Positions 24,421 to 33,034 of a DNA stretch of 64,000 nt are shown in pieces. Every line of letters starts with the position of its first letter. Position 1 is the stretch's first letter. Below the pieces are notes generated by a model. It was not told where the DNA came from, did no database searches, and saw only the letters and a program-made list of their open reading frames with translations. The DNA is from UBA668 sp041918155 (GTDB taxonomy: Bacteria > Actinomycetota > Acidimicrobiia > Acidimicrobiales > Ilumatobacteraceae), in contig JAYRWH010000067.1 of NCBI GenBank assembly GCA_041918155.1, forward strand, positions 1-64,000. Reading direction: 5' to 3'. A program made the position numbers and the translations under genes.

Positions 24421-25044
24421 TCACGCGTACGCGACGAGGGCATCGGGCTCGACAGTGAGCTTCAGCTCGCCGGCCCTGCGCCAGCGCACGCCGTCGACCC
24501 ACACGTCGAGCGGGCGGGAGAAGGCCACAGTGGCCTGTGCCGCCTGACGGGCGTCGATCTGGGGGTGCGGCAGGTGGGTGCCGGTGCGTGCCTTCTTGCG
24601 GGCCTGTAGGCGGGTGCGCACGCCCATGGCAGCGGCGACGTGGACGAGATCGATGCGGCCGTCGTTCGGGTGCGAACGCGGGGCCACGTCGTACTGACCG
24701 AGGAACTCAGCGTTCATCGCCAGCAACACCTCGCCGCGCCACCATCCCGCCCACCCGCGCCGGCGGGCCCCCACGTGGGCGACGGCCCATGTGCGCTCGC
24801 CTGCGGCATCGACGCGCACGACGTCGATCGTTGCCTTCGTGACGGTTCCGGGGAAGCGGCCGGGCGCTCCCCCGCCCATCGTGCGCGCCAGGTCGCCTGC
24901 GGCGAAGCCGATCGGGGGCACCTGCGTGCCGCCGGCGCGTGCGACCGCGATGGCGGCTCGCGCCGTTGCGTCGGTGGACGCGACCAATAGGTCGCGCGGT
25001 GCAGCGACCGCCTCGCCCCACTGCTCACCACGACGAATCGTCAT
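24421..25044 (-). CDS. Diacylglycerol-kinase-like (YegS/NAD-kinase fold) C-terminal-type protein
   Basis: Protein of 207 residues resembling the lipid-binding C-terminal half of YegS/DAGK lipid kinases: a FAAGDLARTMGGG segment equivalent to the GGGDGT loop region, MNAEFLGQYDVAPRSHPNDGRIDLVHV, and a C-terminal DGVRWRRAGELKLTVEPDALVAYA. The canonical nucleotide-binding GGDGT core is not clearly seen, so kinase activity is doubtful; it may be a shortened or diverged family member. The ATG overlaps the stop of the helicase gene as ATGA, indicating co-translation. The context next to helY and tat genes gives no functional clue. Confidence 0.6.
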   Translation of the reverse strand: MTIRRGEQWGEAVAAPRDLLVASTDATARAAIAVARAGGTQVPPIGFAAGDLARTMGGGAPGRFPGTVTKATIDVVRVDAAGERTWAVAHVGARRRGWAGWWRGEVLLAMNAEFLGQYDVAPRSHPNDGRIDLVHVAAAMGVRTRLQARKKARTGTHLPHPQIDARQAAQATVAFSRPLDVWVDGVRWRRAGELKLTVEPDALVAYA

Positions 25045-27710
25045 GACGGAACCCCGCTGCCTGGTTCCCCGGCCGCCTCCGTTTCGGGCTCCACGGTGCT
25101 CGACGCAGCAACGACGCCACGGAACAGCCGGTCGGCGGCGTCGCCGGCGGCTCGCCGAGTCTCGCGCCTGGGGGCCACGATCGCGAATTGGCGCAACAGG
25201 TCGATGAGCTGCTTCATCGTGCGCACGAAGTCGCCGCCGGTCATCTCCTCGGCAGCGACGACCTCGGCGAAGCCCTCCCCGGCCGCCCAGGCGAACGCCA
25301 CCGCGATGAATGTCGGGTCCGGTGGCCGATGCACGCCGAGACCGGCGGTCTCCTCGGCGTCCTGTAGGTCGTAGCTGACCTGGGCGATCGATTGCCACCG
25401 CCTGCGCACTTCGGGCGAGGGGTACCACGGCGTGGGTGGGGGCTCGGGGCTGCGGTGCTCGTAGACGAAGATGCTCGCCAGCGCGGCGAGCGCCGCTGGG
25501 TCGAGGCCGTCGAGCAGGCCACGGCGCAGGCTCTCGACCACGAGCAGGTCGCTCTCGTGGAACAGCCTGGCGAGCACCTCCCCGGCATCGGTGAGCGCCC
25601 AGCCGTCGGTGTAGCCCCACTCGCGCAGGATGCCGAGCACACGGTCGAAGTCGCGGGCGACGGACTGGCTGCGGCCACCCACCCTGGTGCGCAACTCCTC
25701 CACCTCGCGCGCCGCACGACGGGCTTGGGCGGCCGCCTTGAGGCGATCTTCGAGGTCGGGGTCCTGCTCCACCGGGTGGCCGTATGGATAGTCGTCCGGT
25801 TCGGCGGCCCGGCCACGCCGCCGCCGGGGCGGGTTGGTGACCTCGGCGCGCTCGAGCCGCGACACCACATGGCGTTGGAAGTCGTTGCGATTGGGGGCGA
25901 AGTCGGCGGGCAGCTCGATGCGGCCGATCGGCGTCGGGGTCTCGTCGAAGTCGGCAACGGTGAGCATCAACACGTCGCGGCGCGTCGTCAGCGTGGTGAG
26001 GCGCACACCACCCTTTCGATACGCGCTCGCCAGCACCGCCACCCGGCCGACATACCGACCCTTCTCGACGTAGAGGATGTCGCCCGGCTTGACCCTCATC
26101 AGCGCCACAGCGATCGGGTCGTCGCGCACGGCCGGGCCCGCCGGCCTGGGCTCGTCGCGCTCCATCATCCGCCGGTACTCGTCGATGTCGCCGTACGGGC
26201 TGGTGGAGCGTGCCACCAGCTCGTCGAGTTGCCGCTGGCGCCGCTCCAGGCGGGCCTCCAGGCGCACCACCTCGCCGTCTGCCTGGTACTGGGCGAACGA
26301 CAGGTTGAGCAGGTGGTGGGCCCGTTCGCTCGTGTAGGACCGCACCAGGTTGGCAGCCATGTTGTACGTGGGCCGGAACGCCGAGTTGAGGTGGAACGAG
26401 CGGCTCGCGGCGAGCGCGGCAACCTGGTCGAAGGGCACGAACGGGCTCCACAGCACGATCGCATGGCCGAGATCGTCGAGACCGCGCCGACCGGCCCGGC
26501 CGGTGAGTTGGGTGTACTCGCCGGGGGTGAGGAAGGTGTGGTGGTCGCCGGTGAACTTGGTGAGCTTCTCGATCACCACGGTCTTGGCCGGCATGTTGAT
26601 GCCGACGGCGAGTGTCTCGGTGGCGAAGACCACCTTCACCAGCCCCTCGGCAAAGCACGCCTCGACGACCTCCTTGAAGGGCGGCACCATGCCCGCGTGG
26701 TGGGCCGCCACACCCGCGTCGAGTTGGGCGAGGAACTGGGCGTAGCCGAGCACCGCGAGGTCGGCCGGATCCATCCCGCCGAGGCGGGCATCGGCGAGTT
26801 CGCGGATGCGCTCGCGATCCTCTCCCGTCGTCAGCCGTACGCCCGCGGCGAGGCACGCCCGCGCCGCCTCGTCGCACTGATTGCGGCTGAAGATGAAGCA
26901 GATCAAGGGCAACATCCGCTGCCGGTCAAGCAGCTCCACGACCTCCAGCCGTGACGGGGTGAACAGCCGGCGGCGAGCTTGCGGCTTGCCCTGTTTCGTC
27001 CGGGTCTCACGACCAGCGCGGGCCGCTTCGGTGTCGAGACGCACCGCGTCGTTGTTCGGCCGGCCTCCCACCAGCACGGGCAACAGGTGCAGCCGTTCGT
27101 GGGTACGGTCGCCGATCAGGTACAGGTTGTCAAGGCGCACCGGTCGGCGGTCCTCGAGGATCGCACGCGTGGCCCCGCGCACGGTCGTGATCCACTCGGC
27201 GAGTTCCGTCGCGTTGCTCACCGTCGCGGAGAGGCACACGAGCCGCACCCGCGGGTCGAGGTGGATGATCACTTCCTCCCACACCGGGCCGCGGTACGCA
27301 TCCTGCAGGAAGTGCACCTCGTCGAGCACCACCACCCCGAGCCGGTCGAGCGCGGGGCTGCGCGCGTAGATCATGTTGCGCAGCACCTCGGTGGTCATCA
27401 CCACGACTGGCGCGTCGGCGTTGATGTTGTTGTCGCCCGTGAGCAAGCCCACCATCTGCGGCCCGAGCCGGTGCGCGAGGTCGTGGTACTTCTGGTTGGA
27501 GAGCGCCTTGATCGGCGCTGTGTAGAACGCTCGCCTGCCATCGGCCACGGCGGCATCGACCGCGTACTCGGCCACGACCGTCTTGCCACTACCTGTGGGC
27601 GCAGCCACGAGCACCGACTCACCGTCGTCGAGCGCGGCCAGCGCCCTCAACTGGAAGTCGTCGAGCGGGAACGGGTAATGGGCGATGAGCTCGGCCCGGT
27701 CGGCGCGCAC
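25041..27710 (-). CDS. helY: Ski2-like DEAD/DEAH-box RNA helicase
   Basis: Superfamily 2 helicase of 889 residues related to actinobacterial HelY and eukaryotic Mtr4/Ski2. Walker A is APTGSGKTVVAEY (about 35-47), motif Ia TAPIKALSNQ, motif II DEVH in VVVLDEVHFLQ, motif III LSATVSN, and motif VI QLTGRAGRRGLDDLG. A KOW/arch-like insert lies at about 520-600 (ILYVEKGRYVGRVAVL) and a C-terminal DSHCT-like helical region follows. It probably unwinds structured RNA in turnover. GTG 27710 starts 13 bp after the tatC stop. The neighbourhood tatB-tatC-helY downstream of the proteasome genes is the classical actinobacterial order. Confidence 0.92.
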   Translation of the reverse strand: MRADRAELIAHYPFPLDDFQLRALAALDDGESVLVAAPTGSGKTVVAEYAVDAAVADGRRAFYTAPIKALSNQKYHDLAHRLGPQMVGLLTGDNNINADAPVVVMTTEVLRNMIYARSPALDRLGVVVLDEVHFLQDAYRGPVWEEVIIHLDPRVRLVCLSATVSNATELAEWITTVRGATRAILEDRRPVRLDNLYLIGDRTHERLHLLPVLVGGRPNNDAVRLDTEAARAGRETRTKQGKPQARRRLFTPSRLEVVELLDRQRMLPLICFIFSRNQCDEAARACLAAGVRLTTGEDRERIRELADARLGGMDPADLAVLGYAQFLAQLDAGVAAHHAGMVPPFKEVVEACFAEGLVKVVFATETLAVGINMPAKTVVIEKLTKFTGDHHTFLTPGEYTQLTGRAGRRGLDDLGHAIVLWSPFVPFDQVAALAASRSFHLNSAFRPTYNMAANLVRSYTSERAHHLLNLSFAQYQADGEVVRLEARLERRQRQLDELVARSTSPYGDIDEYRRMMERDEPRPAGPAVRDDPIAVALMRVKPGDILYVEKGRYVGRVAVLASAYRKGGVRLTTLTTRRDVLMLTVADFDETPTPIGRIELPADFAPNRNDFQRHVVSRLERAEVTNPPRRRRGRAAEPDDYPYGHPVEQDPDLEDRLKAAAQARRAAREVEELRTRVGGRSQSVARDFDRVLGILREWGYTDGWALTDAGEVLARLFHESDLLVVESLRRGLLDGLDPAALAALASIFVYEHRSPEPPPTPWYPSPEVRRRWQSIAQVSYDLQDAEETAGLGVHRPPDPTFIAVAFAWAAGEGFAEVVAAEEMTGGDFVRTMKQLIDLLRQFAIVAPRRETRRAAGDAADRLFRGVVAASSTVEPETEAAGEPGSGVPS

Positions 27711-27723
27711 GATGTCTATCGTG

Positions 27724-28533
27724 TCAGGCCGCTGCGGCTTCGCGTGCGCGCTTACGCTTCTGCGCGATGCGCCCGATGACGACTGACGCGAAGTAGAAGA
27801 GCGTCATCGGACCGGCAAGCGCCATCATCGAGTACGGATCGCCGCTGGGGGTGATCACCGCAGCGATGACGAAGATGATCACGATCGCGATGCGCCACTG
27901 CTTCAGCAAGGTCTGTGGGGTGAGGACGCCAACGAGTTGCAGGAACACGAGCAGGACCGGGAACAGGAACGTGACACCGAACGCGGCCACCATCAATCCG
28001 AACAGGCTGACGTACTTGCTGACCTGAAAGTTGGCCTGCACGTCCTTGCCGGCCCACGAGATGAGGAAGTCCAGAGCAGGCGTCAGTGTCCAGTAGGCGA
28101 CGAACGAACCGAGGGCGAACAGCAGGATCGAGGAGATGATGAAGGGAACGGCGTACTTCTTCTCCTTCGCATGCAACGCCGGCACGACGAAGCGCCAGAT
28201 CTGCCACAGGAGAACCGGCATGGCAAGGATGATGCCGCCGTAGGTACAGATCGACAGGCGTGTGGAGAAGCCTTCCAGCGGCCCGAGGAAGCCGAGCTTG
28301 CCGCTGCAGTTGAGGCTCGGCTTCTCCTCGCACAGCCGCACGTAGGGCTTGGTGATGAACCGCAGCACCTGGTCGTAGAACGCCAGCAGCACGATGATGC
28401 CGACCACAACGGCGAGCACCGAACGAATGATGCGGGTGCGCAGTTCGGCCAGGTGCTCGGTGAGCGTCATCCGGTCGTCGGGTGTCTTGAGTTGCGGCGC
28501 CTTCTTCTTGTCGCCGCGCGCGAGCAGCCTCAT
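27724..28533 (-). CDS. tatC: Sec-independent protein translocase TatC
   Basis: Polytopic membrane protein of 269 residues with six transmembrane helices. TLTEHLAELRTRI at the N-terminus is the TatC signature that binds the twin-arginine motif. MPVLLWQIWRFVVPALHAKEKK between helices 2 and 3 and the Glu-containing loops complete the family pattern. With TatB it forms the receptor for folded Tat substrates. The N-terminal extension (MRLLARGDKKKAPQLKTP) is basic and cytoplasmic. The ATG overlaps the tatB stop as ATGA. TatA itself is not in the window. Confidence 0.96.
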   Translation of the reverse strand: MRLLARGDKKKAPQLKTPDDRMTLTEHLAELRTRIIRSVLAVVVGIIVLLAFYDQVLRFITKPYVRLCEEKPSLNCSGKLGFLGPLEGFSTRLSICTYGGIILAMPVLLWQIWRFVVPALHAKEKKYAVPFIISSILLFALGSFVAYWTLTPALDFLISWAGKDVQANFQVSKYVSLFGLMVAAFGVTFLFPVLLVFLQLVGVLTPQTLLKQWRIAIVIIFVIAAVITPSGDPYSMMALAGPMTLFYFASVVIGRIAQKRKRAREAAAA

Positions 28534-28946
28534 TCGGCGGCCTCTTCGGCAGCGTCCTCGCCCTGAACGCGCTTGGCGCGGGCCGAGGGGTTGCCGAAGT
28601 TGAGCGTCGTCTCACGCTGAACGGCGGACTTGGGTCGCGACGGCGAATCGATCGCCGGGGCGGCGGGAGCCTTGCCGTCGGCCGCGGCGGCGTCGGGTTC
28701 GGCGTCGGGTTCGGCGTCGAAGTCGAAGTTCGCCGCACTCCGCAAGGCGTCGGCGGTGCTCCTCATCTCGCGCATCGGCTCGTCGAGCGCCGAACGCAGC
28801 TCACCCTGGAAGCCGTTGGCCACCTTCCGGAACTCGGCGTAGGTGCGTCCGAACTTCCGGATGGCGTCGGGCAGCTTTTCGGGGCCGAGCACCACCAGTG
28901 CGATCAGCAGCAAGAAGACGAGTTCGCTGCCTTGGATGTTGAACAC
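28530..28946 (-). CDS. tatB: Sec-independent protein translocase TatB
   Basis: Protein of 138 residues: N-terminal transmembrane helix FNIQGSELVFLLLIALVVLG, then PEKLPDAIRKFGRTYAEFRK amphipathic helix, and a long Ala/Pro/Glu-rich cytoplasmic tail. Glu 8 in the membrane helix and the GPEKLP hinge favour TatB over TatA. The long tail also fits TatB. It hands folded Tat substrates from TatC to the TatA pore. GTG 28946 follows TAGACT (minus strand, 28959-28954) by 7 nt. It is coupled to tatC through an ATGA overlap and divergent from the phosphodiesterase gene. Confidence 0.88.
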   Translation of the reverse strand: MFNIQGSELVFLLLIALVVLGPEKLPDAIRKFGRTYAEFRKVANGFQGELRSALDEPMREMRSTADALRSAANFDFDAEPDAEPDAAAADGKAPAAPAIDSPSRPKSAVQRETTLNFGNPSARAKRVQGEDAAEEAAE

Positions 28947-28983
28947 GGCGCCGAGTCTAGGCGGATCGTGTCATCATCCGGGG

Positions 28984-29700
28984 GTGCAGCAGCGCCTTCC
29001 CTCGCTCCTCCCCCGCCCGATCGCCTTCGCCCATCGCGGGGCCAGGGCGTACCTCCCGGAGAACACGATCGAGGCGTTCGGCCTGGCCCTCGAGCAGGGA
29101 GCCACAGGCCTGGAGAGCGACGTGTGGATCACCGCCGACGGGGTGCCGGTGCTCGATCACGATGGCCTCGTGCGCCGCTCGTTCGGCAAAGGCCGGCCCA
29201 TCGCCGGCGTGGCGCGAACGGAGCTACCCGAACACATTCCCAGCCTCAACGAGCTCATGGATGCCTGCGGCACGAACTACGACTTCTCCCTCGACCTGAA
29301 AGATCCCGGCGCGGGGCAACGGGTGATCGATGTCGTGCGCGAGGCGGCCCCTGAGTTCCTGCCCAGGCTGTGGCTGTGCTCGCCGGTGTGGGAGTCCTTG
29401 CTTCCCCTGCGCGGGCACGGGGCCCGCCTCGTCGACAGCACCAGGCTGGCGCACATCAAGGAGGGGCCTGAGCGGCGCGCGGCGACGCTCGCGGCGCAGG
29501 GCATCGACGCGATCAACCTGCACCACACCGACTGGAACGGCGGGCTCGTCGCTCTGTTCCACCGCTTCGAGCGGGTCGCGTTCGGGTGGGATATGCAGTA
29601 CGAGCACGTGCTCGCCACCGGACTGCAGATCGGTCTCGACGGCGTCTACTGCGACTCGCCCGATCGGATGATGGCCGTGATGCGCGAGATGGTCGGCTGA
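28984..29700 (+). CDS. Glycerophosphodiester phosphodiesterase
   Basis: Enzyme of 238 residues of the GDPD (TIM-barrel) family. Conserved residues are AFAHRGARAYLPENTIEAF (catalytic His and metal-binding residues), GATGLESDVWITADGVPVLDHDG (Glu, Asp and the second His) and DFSLDLKDP, with a C-terminal GLDGVYCDSPDRM. It hydrolyses glycerophosphodiesters to glycerol-3-phosphate and an alcohol. No signal peptide is seen, so the enzyme is cytoplasmic. GTG 28984 is chosen because it immediately precedes the conserved QQRLPSLLPRPIAFAHRG; translations upstream of it do not match the family. It is divergent from tatB. Confidence 0.9.
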   Translation: MQQRLPSLLPRPIAFAHRGARAYLPENTIEAFGLALEQGATGLESDVWITADGVPVLDHDGLVRRSFGKGRPIAGVARTELPEHIPSLNELMDACGTNYDFSLDLKDPGAGQRVIDVVREAAPEFLPRLWLCSPVWESLLPLRGHGARLVDSTRLAHIKEGPERRAATLAAQGIDAINLHHTDWNGGLVALFHRFERVAFGWDMQYEHVLATGLQIGLDGVYCDSPDRMMAVMREMVG

Positions 29701-29708
29701 CGCGAGCG

Positions 29709-30362
29709 CTACAGCCAGCGCCAGTTGCCCGCGGGCCAGATCACCACGAACGCGCGGCCGATGATGTCGTCGTAGCTGATCGGCCCGAGATCGCGGCTGT
29801 CTTTCGACCAGTTGCGGTTGTCGCCCATCACGAACACAGTGTGCTCGGGAACCGTGCGTTCTGGCTGGTCGTTGCCGCACTGGCCTGGCTTCACCATGGT
29901 GGAGTCGAGGTACGGCTCGACCAACTTGCGGCCATCGACGTACAGCACACAGGCGGTGTACTCGACGGTCTCGCCCGGCAGGGCGACGACCCGCTTGATG
30001 AGGTCGCGCTCGCCGATCGACTCGATCGTCTTCAGTACGACCACGTCGCCCCGGCGCGGATCGTGCATCCGGTAGCTCAGCTTGTTGACGAGCACCCGGT
30101 CGCCGTCGTGCAAAGTGCTGTACATCGACGTGCCGGACACGGCGAACTGCTGCAACACGTAGGCGCGCACGAGCAGGGCAGCGCCGACGGCAACCACGAT
30201 GACGATGATCCACTCGAGCCACGCGTTGCCCTTGCGCTTGGGTCGTTGCTTGCTCGCAGTGGCTGACGGCGCATCGTCGACGACGACCGTTTCGATCAAC
30301 TGCGTACCGCCCGACGGCTCCGCGCCACCGGTGTCGGAAGGCCGGAACAGGTCGTCGGACAT
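29709..30362 (-). CDS. lepB: Signal peptidase I
   Basis: Type I leader peptidase of 217 residues: cytoplasmic N-terminus of about 46 residues, one transmembrane helix (about 48-66, WLEWIIVIVVAVGAALLVRA), then the catalytic domain. The nucleophile is Ser 79 in AVSGTSMYSTL. The general base is Lys 123 in DLIKRVVALPGE, and box E is VFVMGDNRNWSKDSRDLG. It removes signal peptides from secreted preproteins at the outer face of the membrane. TAGCGT (minus strand, 30376-30371) ends 8 nt before ATG 30362. It lies 59 bp downstream of pafA's stop and converges on the phosphodiesterase gene. Confidence 0.95.
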   Translation of the reverse strand: MSDDLFRPSDTGGAEPSGGTQLIETVVVDDAPSATASKQRPKRKGNAWLEWIIVIVVAVGAALLVRAYVLQQFAVSGTSMYSTLHDGDRVLVNKLSYRMHDPRRGDVVVLKTIESIGERDLIKRVVALPGETVEYTACVLYVDGRKLVEPYLDSTMVKPGQCGNDQPERTVPEHTVFVMGDNRNWSKDSRDLGPISYDDIIGRAFVVIWPAGNWRWL

Positions 30363-30421
30363 CGGCGCACACGCTAGCGGTCGCGTCGGGCCAACGGCGG
30401 GCAGCCGCGTCAGCGAGCGCG

Positions 30422-31780
30422 TCAGAGCGACGCGATCAGCTTCTCGACTCGCTCATCGCGACTGCGGAAGGGGTCCTTGCAGAGCACCGTGCGTTGCGCC
30501 TGGTCGTTCAGCTTCAGGTGCACCCAGTCGACGGTGTAGTCGCGCTTGCGCTCCTTGGCGCGCTTGATGAATTCACCCCGTAACCGAGCGCGGGTGGTTT
30601 GAGGCGGGGTCTCGACCGCAGCCTCGATGTCCGAGTCGAGGCACATCCGCTCGACCATGCCACGGTCCTGCAACTTGTAGAACGGGCTGCGGTCGCGCGA
30701 GATGTCGTGGTACTGCAGATCGAGCAGTTGCACCCGGGCATCCCCGAGCGGCAGCTGGTGGCGGGCGCGAAACGCCTCGATGAGACGATATTTGATCACC
30801 CAATCGACCTCGCGGTCGAGCTTCAGCGGATCGTTCTCGATCGTGCTGACACAGTGCTCCCACATCTCGAGCGCCTTCTGTTCGAGCGGGGGGAAGCCTT
30901 TCGCGTCCGCGTACCGCAAGGCGCGGTCGAGGTATTCGCGTTGGATGTCGAGGGCGCTGACCTCGCGACCGTTGGCAAGTCGCACCTTGCGCCGGCAGGT
31001 CGGGTCGTGGGAGATGTCGCGGATGGCGCGGATCGGGTTCTCCAGCGTCATATCGCGCAACACGACGGCAGGATCCTCCAGCATGCGCAGCATGCACGCG
31101 GCAGCGCCCACCTTCACGAACGTGGTGTACTCGCTCATGTTGCTGTCGCCAACGATGACGTGCAGCCGGCGGTATTTCTCGGCGTCGGCGTGAGGTTCGT
31201 CGCGGGTGTTGATGATCGGGCGGCTGCGCGTGGTGGCGCTGCTGACTCCCTCCCAGATGTGCTCGGCGCGCTGCGCCATGGAGAACACCGCGCCACGTGC
31301 CGTCTGGTGCACTTTGCCGGCTCCGGCATAGATCTGGCGGCTGATGAGGAACGGGATGAGCACCTCGGCGTAGTGCGCCATGTCGTCGGCACGGCTGGTG
31401 AGGAAGTTTTCGTGACAGCCGTAGCTGTTGCCGGCCGAGTCGGTGTTGTTCTTGAACAGGTAGATCGTGCCGCGAATACCCTCTTCGCGCAGGCGCTGCT
31501 CGGCAGACTGCAACAAGCTCTCCAGGATGCGTTCGCCCGCCTTGTCGTGTACGACGAGGTCGTAGAGGCTGTCGCACTCGGGGGTCGCGTACTCGGGGTG
31601 CGAACCCACGTCGAGGTACAGGCGGGCGCCGTTCTGCAGGAACACATTGCTGCTGCGACCCCAGCTGACGACCTTGCGGAACAGGTAGCGGGCGACCTCA
31701 TCGGGGCTCAGCCGTCGCTGGCCGCGCAGGGTGCACGTCACGCCGTATTCGTTCTCCAGGCCGTAGATGCGGCGTTCCAT
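30422..31780 (-). CDS. pafA: Pup--protein ligase PafA
   Basis: Glutamine-synthetase-like ligase of 452 residues that uses ATP to join the C-terminal glutamate of Pup to lysines of target proteins. N-terminal MERRIYGLENEYGVTCT carries the metal-binding Glu residues, Asp 57 in LYLDVGSHPEYATPEC is the catalytic base, and DEPHADAEKYRRLHVIVGDSNMSE is the shared PafA/Dop core. Length matches the family (about 450). ATG 31780 follows TACGGT (minus strand, 31792-31787) by 6 nt. The first of the 20-bp repeats of the nuclease unit begins 9 bp beyond that box. No pafB/pafC genes follow. Confidence 0.97.
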   Translation of the reverse strand: MERRIYGLENEYGVTCTLRGQRRLSPDEVARYLFRKVVSWGRSSNVFLQNGARLYLDVGSHPEYATPECDSLYDLVVHDKAGERILESLLQSAEQRLREEGIRGTIYLFKNNTDSAGNSYGCHENFLTSRADDMAHYAEVLIPFLISRQIYAGAGKVHQTARGAVFSMAQRAEHIWEGVSSATTRSRPIINTRDEPHADAEKYRRLHVIVGDSNMSEYTTFVKVGAAACMLRMLEDPAVVLRDMTLENPIRAIRDISHDPTCRRKVRLANGREVSALDIQREYLDRALRYADAKGFPPLEQKALEMWEHCVSTIENDPLKLDREVDWVIKYRLIEAFRARHQLPLGDARVQLLDLQYHDISRDRSPFYKLQDRGMVERMCLDSDIEAAVETPPQTTRARLRGEFIKRAKERKRDYTVDWVHLKLNDQAQRTVLCKDPFRSRDERVEKLIASL

Positions 31781-31800
31781 GCGCGCACCGTAGCGCACCA

Positions 31801-31860
31801 CCGGTGCGAGTGGGTGGCCGCCGGTGCGAGTGGCATGTCGCCGGTGCGAGTGGCTCGCGC
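31801..31860 (+). repeat. Three 20-bp direct repeats outside the left palindrome of unit A
   Basis: Units begin at 31801, 31821 and 31841. Each is 20 bp and starts CCGGTGCGAGTGG, followed by seven variable bases. The CGAGTG cores are at 31807, 31827 and 31847, and the outer edge of the palindrome supplies a fourth (CGAGTA at 31866), 19 bp on. Confidence 0.9.
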
Positions 31861-31866
31861 GCACCC

Positions 31867-31909
31867 GAGTATGTGATGACACCCTGGGTGCCTTCACCCA
31901 CTCGAAAGC
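31867..31909. repeat. Left palindrome / terminal inverted repeat of unit A
   Basis: A 43-nt imperfect palindrome centred on CACCCTGGGTG, with outer arms GAGT and ACTC, lies 10 bp past the stop codon of the nuclease gene. The inner end reads CACTCGAAAGC, which is matched in inverted orientation (GCTTTCGAGTG) at the inner end of the right palindrome. It can also fold as a hairpin terminator for the gene. Confidence 0.85.
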
Positions 31910-31918
31910 CGGAGGAGC

Positions 31919-32848
31919 TCAGGCGACGAGTCGGCAGCGCGCCAGGTACAGCTCGGCCAGCTCGTCGCAGATCGCCTCGAAGTCGAGCAGGTCGAGTTCC
32001 GTCACCCGTTCGACCTGCCAACCGATGCGGTGACACTGACGATCGCGGCGCTTGTCATACGTGGTGCCGTCGAGGAGCAGGTGCTCGGGATGCAGATCGA
32101 TCTCCACACCCCACCGCGCCGCGGGTACTGCGAGGTCGAGCCGGATCGGGCGACCGTTCGGCAGCCGCAGGTCACCGAACTGCGTGATCACCGGGACACC
32201 CCTGAGGCGCAACGCTTCGGCGACGCGTAGTTCCGGATGCGAATCGACCGGGCGGCCCGATCGGGACAGCAGCGTCGCGACGAATCGCGTCGACCCTGGC
32301 CGACCCGGCCGAGCCAGCTCGGATGCCATGCGCCCCAGGGTGCCCATGGTGACCTTGCCCTTCGCGAGCAGTTGCTCGACGACTGACCGATGGTCGAGCG
32401 GACCGAGATCTGCGGCGAGATCGAAGGCCAGGCGCGCTGGGCTGGCAATGGTGATGCCGTCGGCACGGACGACCCGGTGTGCCGGCGGGATCTTCGTCGC
32501 CTGGCGTAGCCGCACGCCCGGGTATGGGCCGATGTGAGCACCGTGGGGGTGGCAGAAGTGGATGGGTTCGGCTGGTGGCATCCGACGGAGGGCGCTGAGA
32601 TAACCCCCAGTCGGCCCGGTGATGAACCCACTCGGATACGCCATGCTCAGTGCGGCGCAGCGCGCCTCCAAGGTGAGGGGCGCACTGCGGATGCGGAATA
32701 CCCGCTCGTACCAAACCTCGAACAGGCCGTCCTCGACGGCTCGTGCTCGACTGCGCCGGCTGATGCCGGCGACGGTCAGCATCGAGGCCGTCGCCATACC
32801 GTGATGTGTGCGGAAGCACTCGAGGGCTTCCTCGGGAAGGGTGATCAA
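31919..32848 (-). CDS. AbiEi-like winged helix plus DUF559 (Vsr-like) nuclease protein, unit A
   Basis: Protein of 309 residues. Residues 1-55 (PEEALECFRTHHGMATASML, then AGISRRSRARAVEDGLFEVWYERVFRI) match the winged-helix N-terminus of AbiEi-type proteins. About 60-195 is the middle domain. Residues 200-300 form a PD-(D/E)XK domain of the DUF559/Vsr kind: Glu 206, Asp 238, Glu 249, Asp 251, His 256, then DKRRDRQCHRIGW. TTG 32848 is chosen because GAGGTGG precedes it by 6 nt and it begins where the homologue at 58823 begins; ATG 32911 is an alternative. No toxin partner is adjacent, so a type IV toxin-antitoxin role is not supported. DNA nicking or cleavage is inferred. Confidence 0.75.
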   Translation of the reverse strand: MITLPEEALECFRTHHGMATASMLTVAGISRRSRARAVEDGLFEVWYERVFRIRSAPLTLEARCAALSMAYPSGFITGPTGGYLSALRRMPPAEPIHFCHPHGAHIGPYPGVRLRQATKIPPAHRVVRADGITIASPARLAFDLAADLGPLDHRSVVEQLLAKGKVTMGTLGRMASELARPGRPGSTRFVATLLSRSGRPVDSHPELRVAEALRLRGVPVITQFGDLRLPNGRPIRLDLAVPAARWGVEIDLHPEHLLLDGTTYDKRRDRQCHRIGWQVERVTELDLLDFEAICDELAELYLARCRLVA

Positions 32849-32931
32849 GTTCCCACCTCGTATCGGAGAGGTCGATCGCTCGGGGGAAGCCACTGCCGAA
32901 CATATCGCCATCCGCCACACATCCTCGGCCA

Positions 32932-32974
32932 GCTTTCGAGTGGGTGATGGCACCCTGGGTGCATTCACCCACTC
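32932..32974. repeat. Right palindrome / terminal inverted repeat of unit A
   Basis: A 43-nt imperfect palindrome with centre CACCCTGGGTG and arms GAGTGGGTGA and TTCACCCACTC lies 83 bp upstream of the TTG start. It matches the left copy as a direct repeat at 33 of 37 positions and as an inverted repeat at 36 of 43. Confidence 0.85.
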
Positions 32975-33034
32975 CGGTGCGCCTTCAGCACTCGGGCCGG
33001 CGCGCAGGCACTCGCTACGGCGGGCTGGCACTCG
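32970..33034 (-). repeat. 20-bp-spaced repeats outside the right palindrome of unit A
   Basis: CACTC cores occur at 32970, 32989, 33009 and 33029 (spacing 19, 20, 20), with GC-rich spacers containing CGGCG. This is the mirror image of the left array (19, 20, 20). A further CACTC at 33082 touches the prcA stop codon. The rest of the 238-bp gap 32849-33086 holds only the leader of the nuclease gene and these repeats. Confidence 0.8.

Noticed and set aside
21512..24547. Plus-strand open frame of about 1,000 codons
   Set aside because: It covers thyX and the M20 gene on the other strand; its product has no recognisable domain and is His/Arg/Val-rich antisense sequence.
31801..31860. Three regularly spaced repeats suggest a small CRISPR array
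   Set aside because: The units are 20 bp with only 7 variable bases between 13-bp repeats, too short for repeat plus spacer. There are no cas genes, and a mirror array lies on the other side of the nuclease gene.
31919..32848. Type IV toxin-antitoxin antitoxin (AbiEi)
   Set aside because: Only the N-terminal winged helix resembles AbiEi. There is no AbiEii-type toxin gene beside it here or at 57888-58823, and the C-terminus is a nuclease domain.
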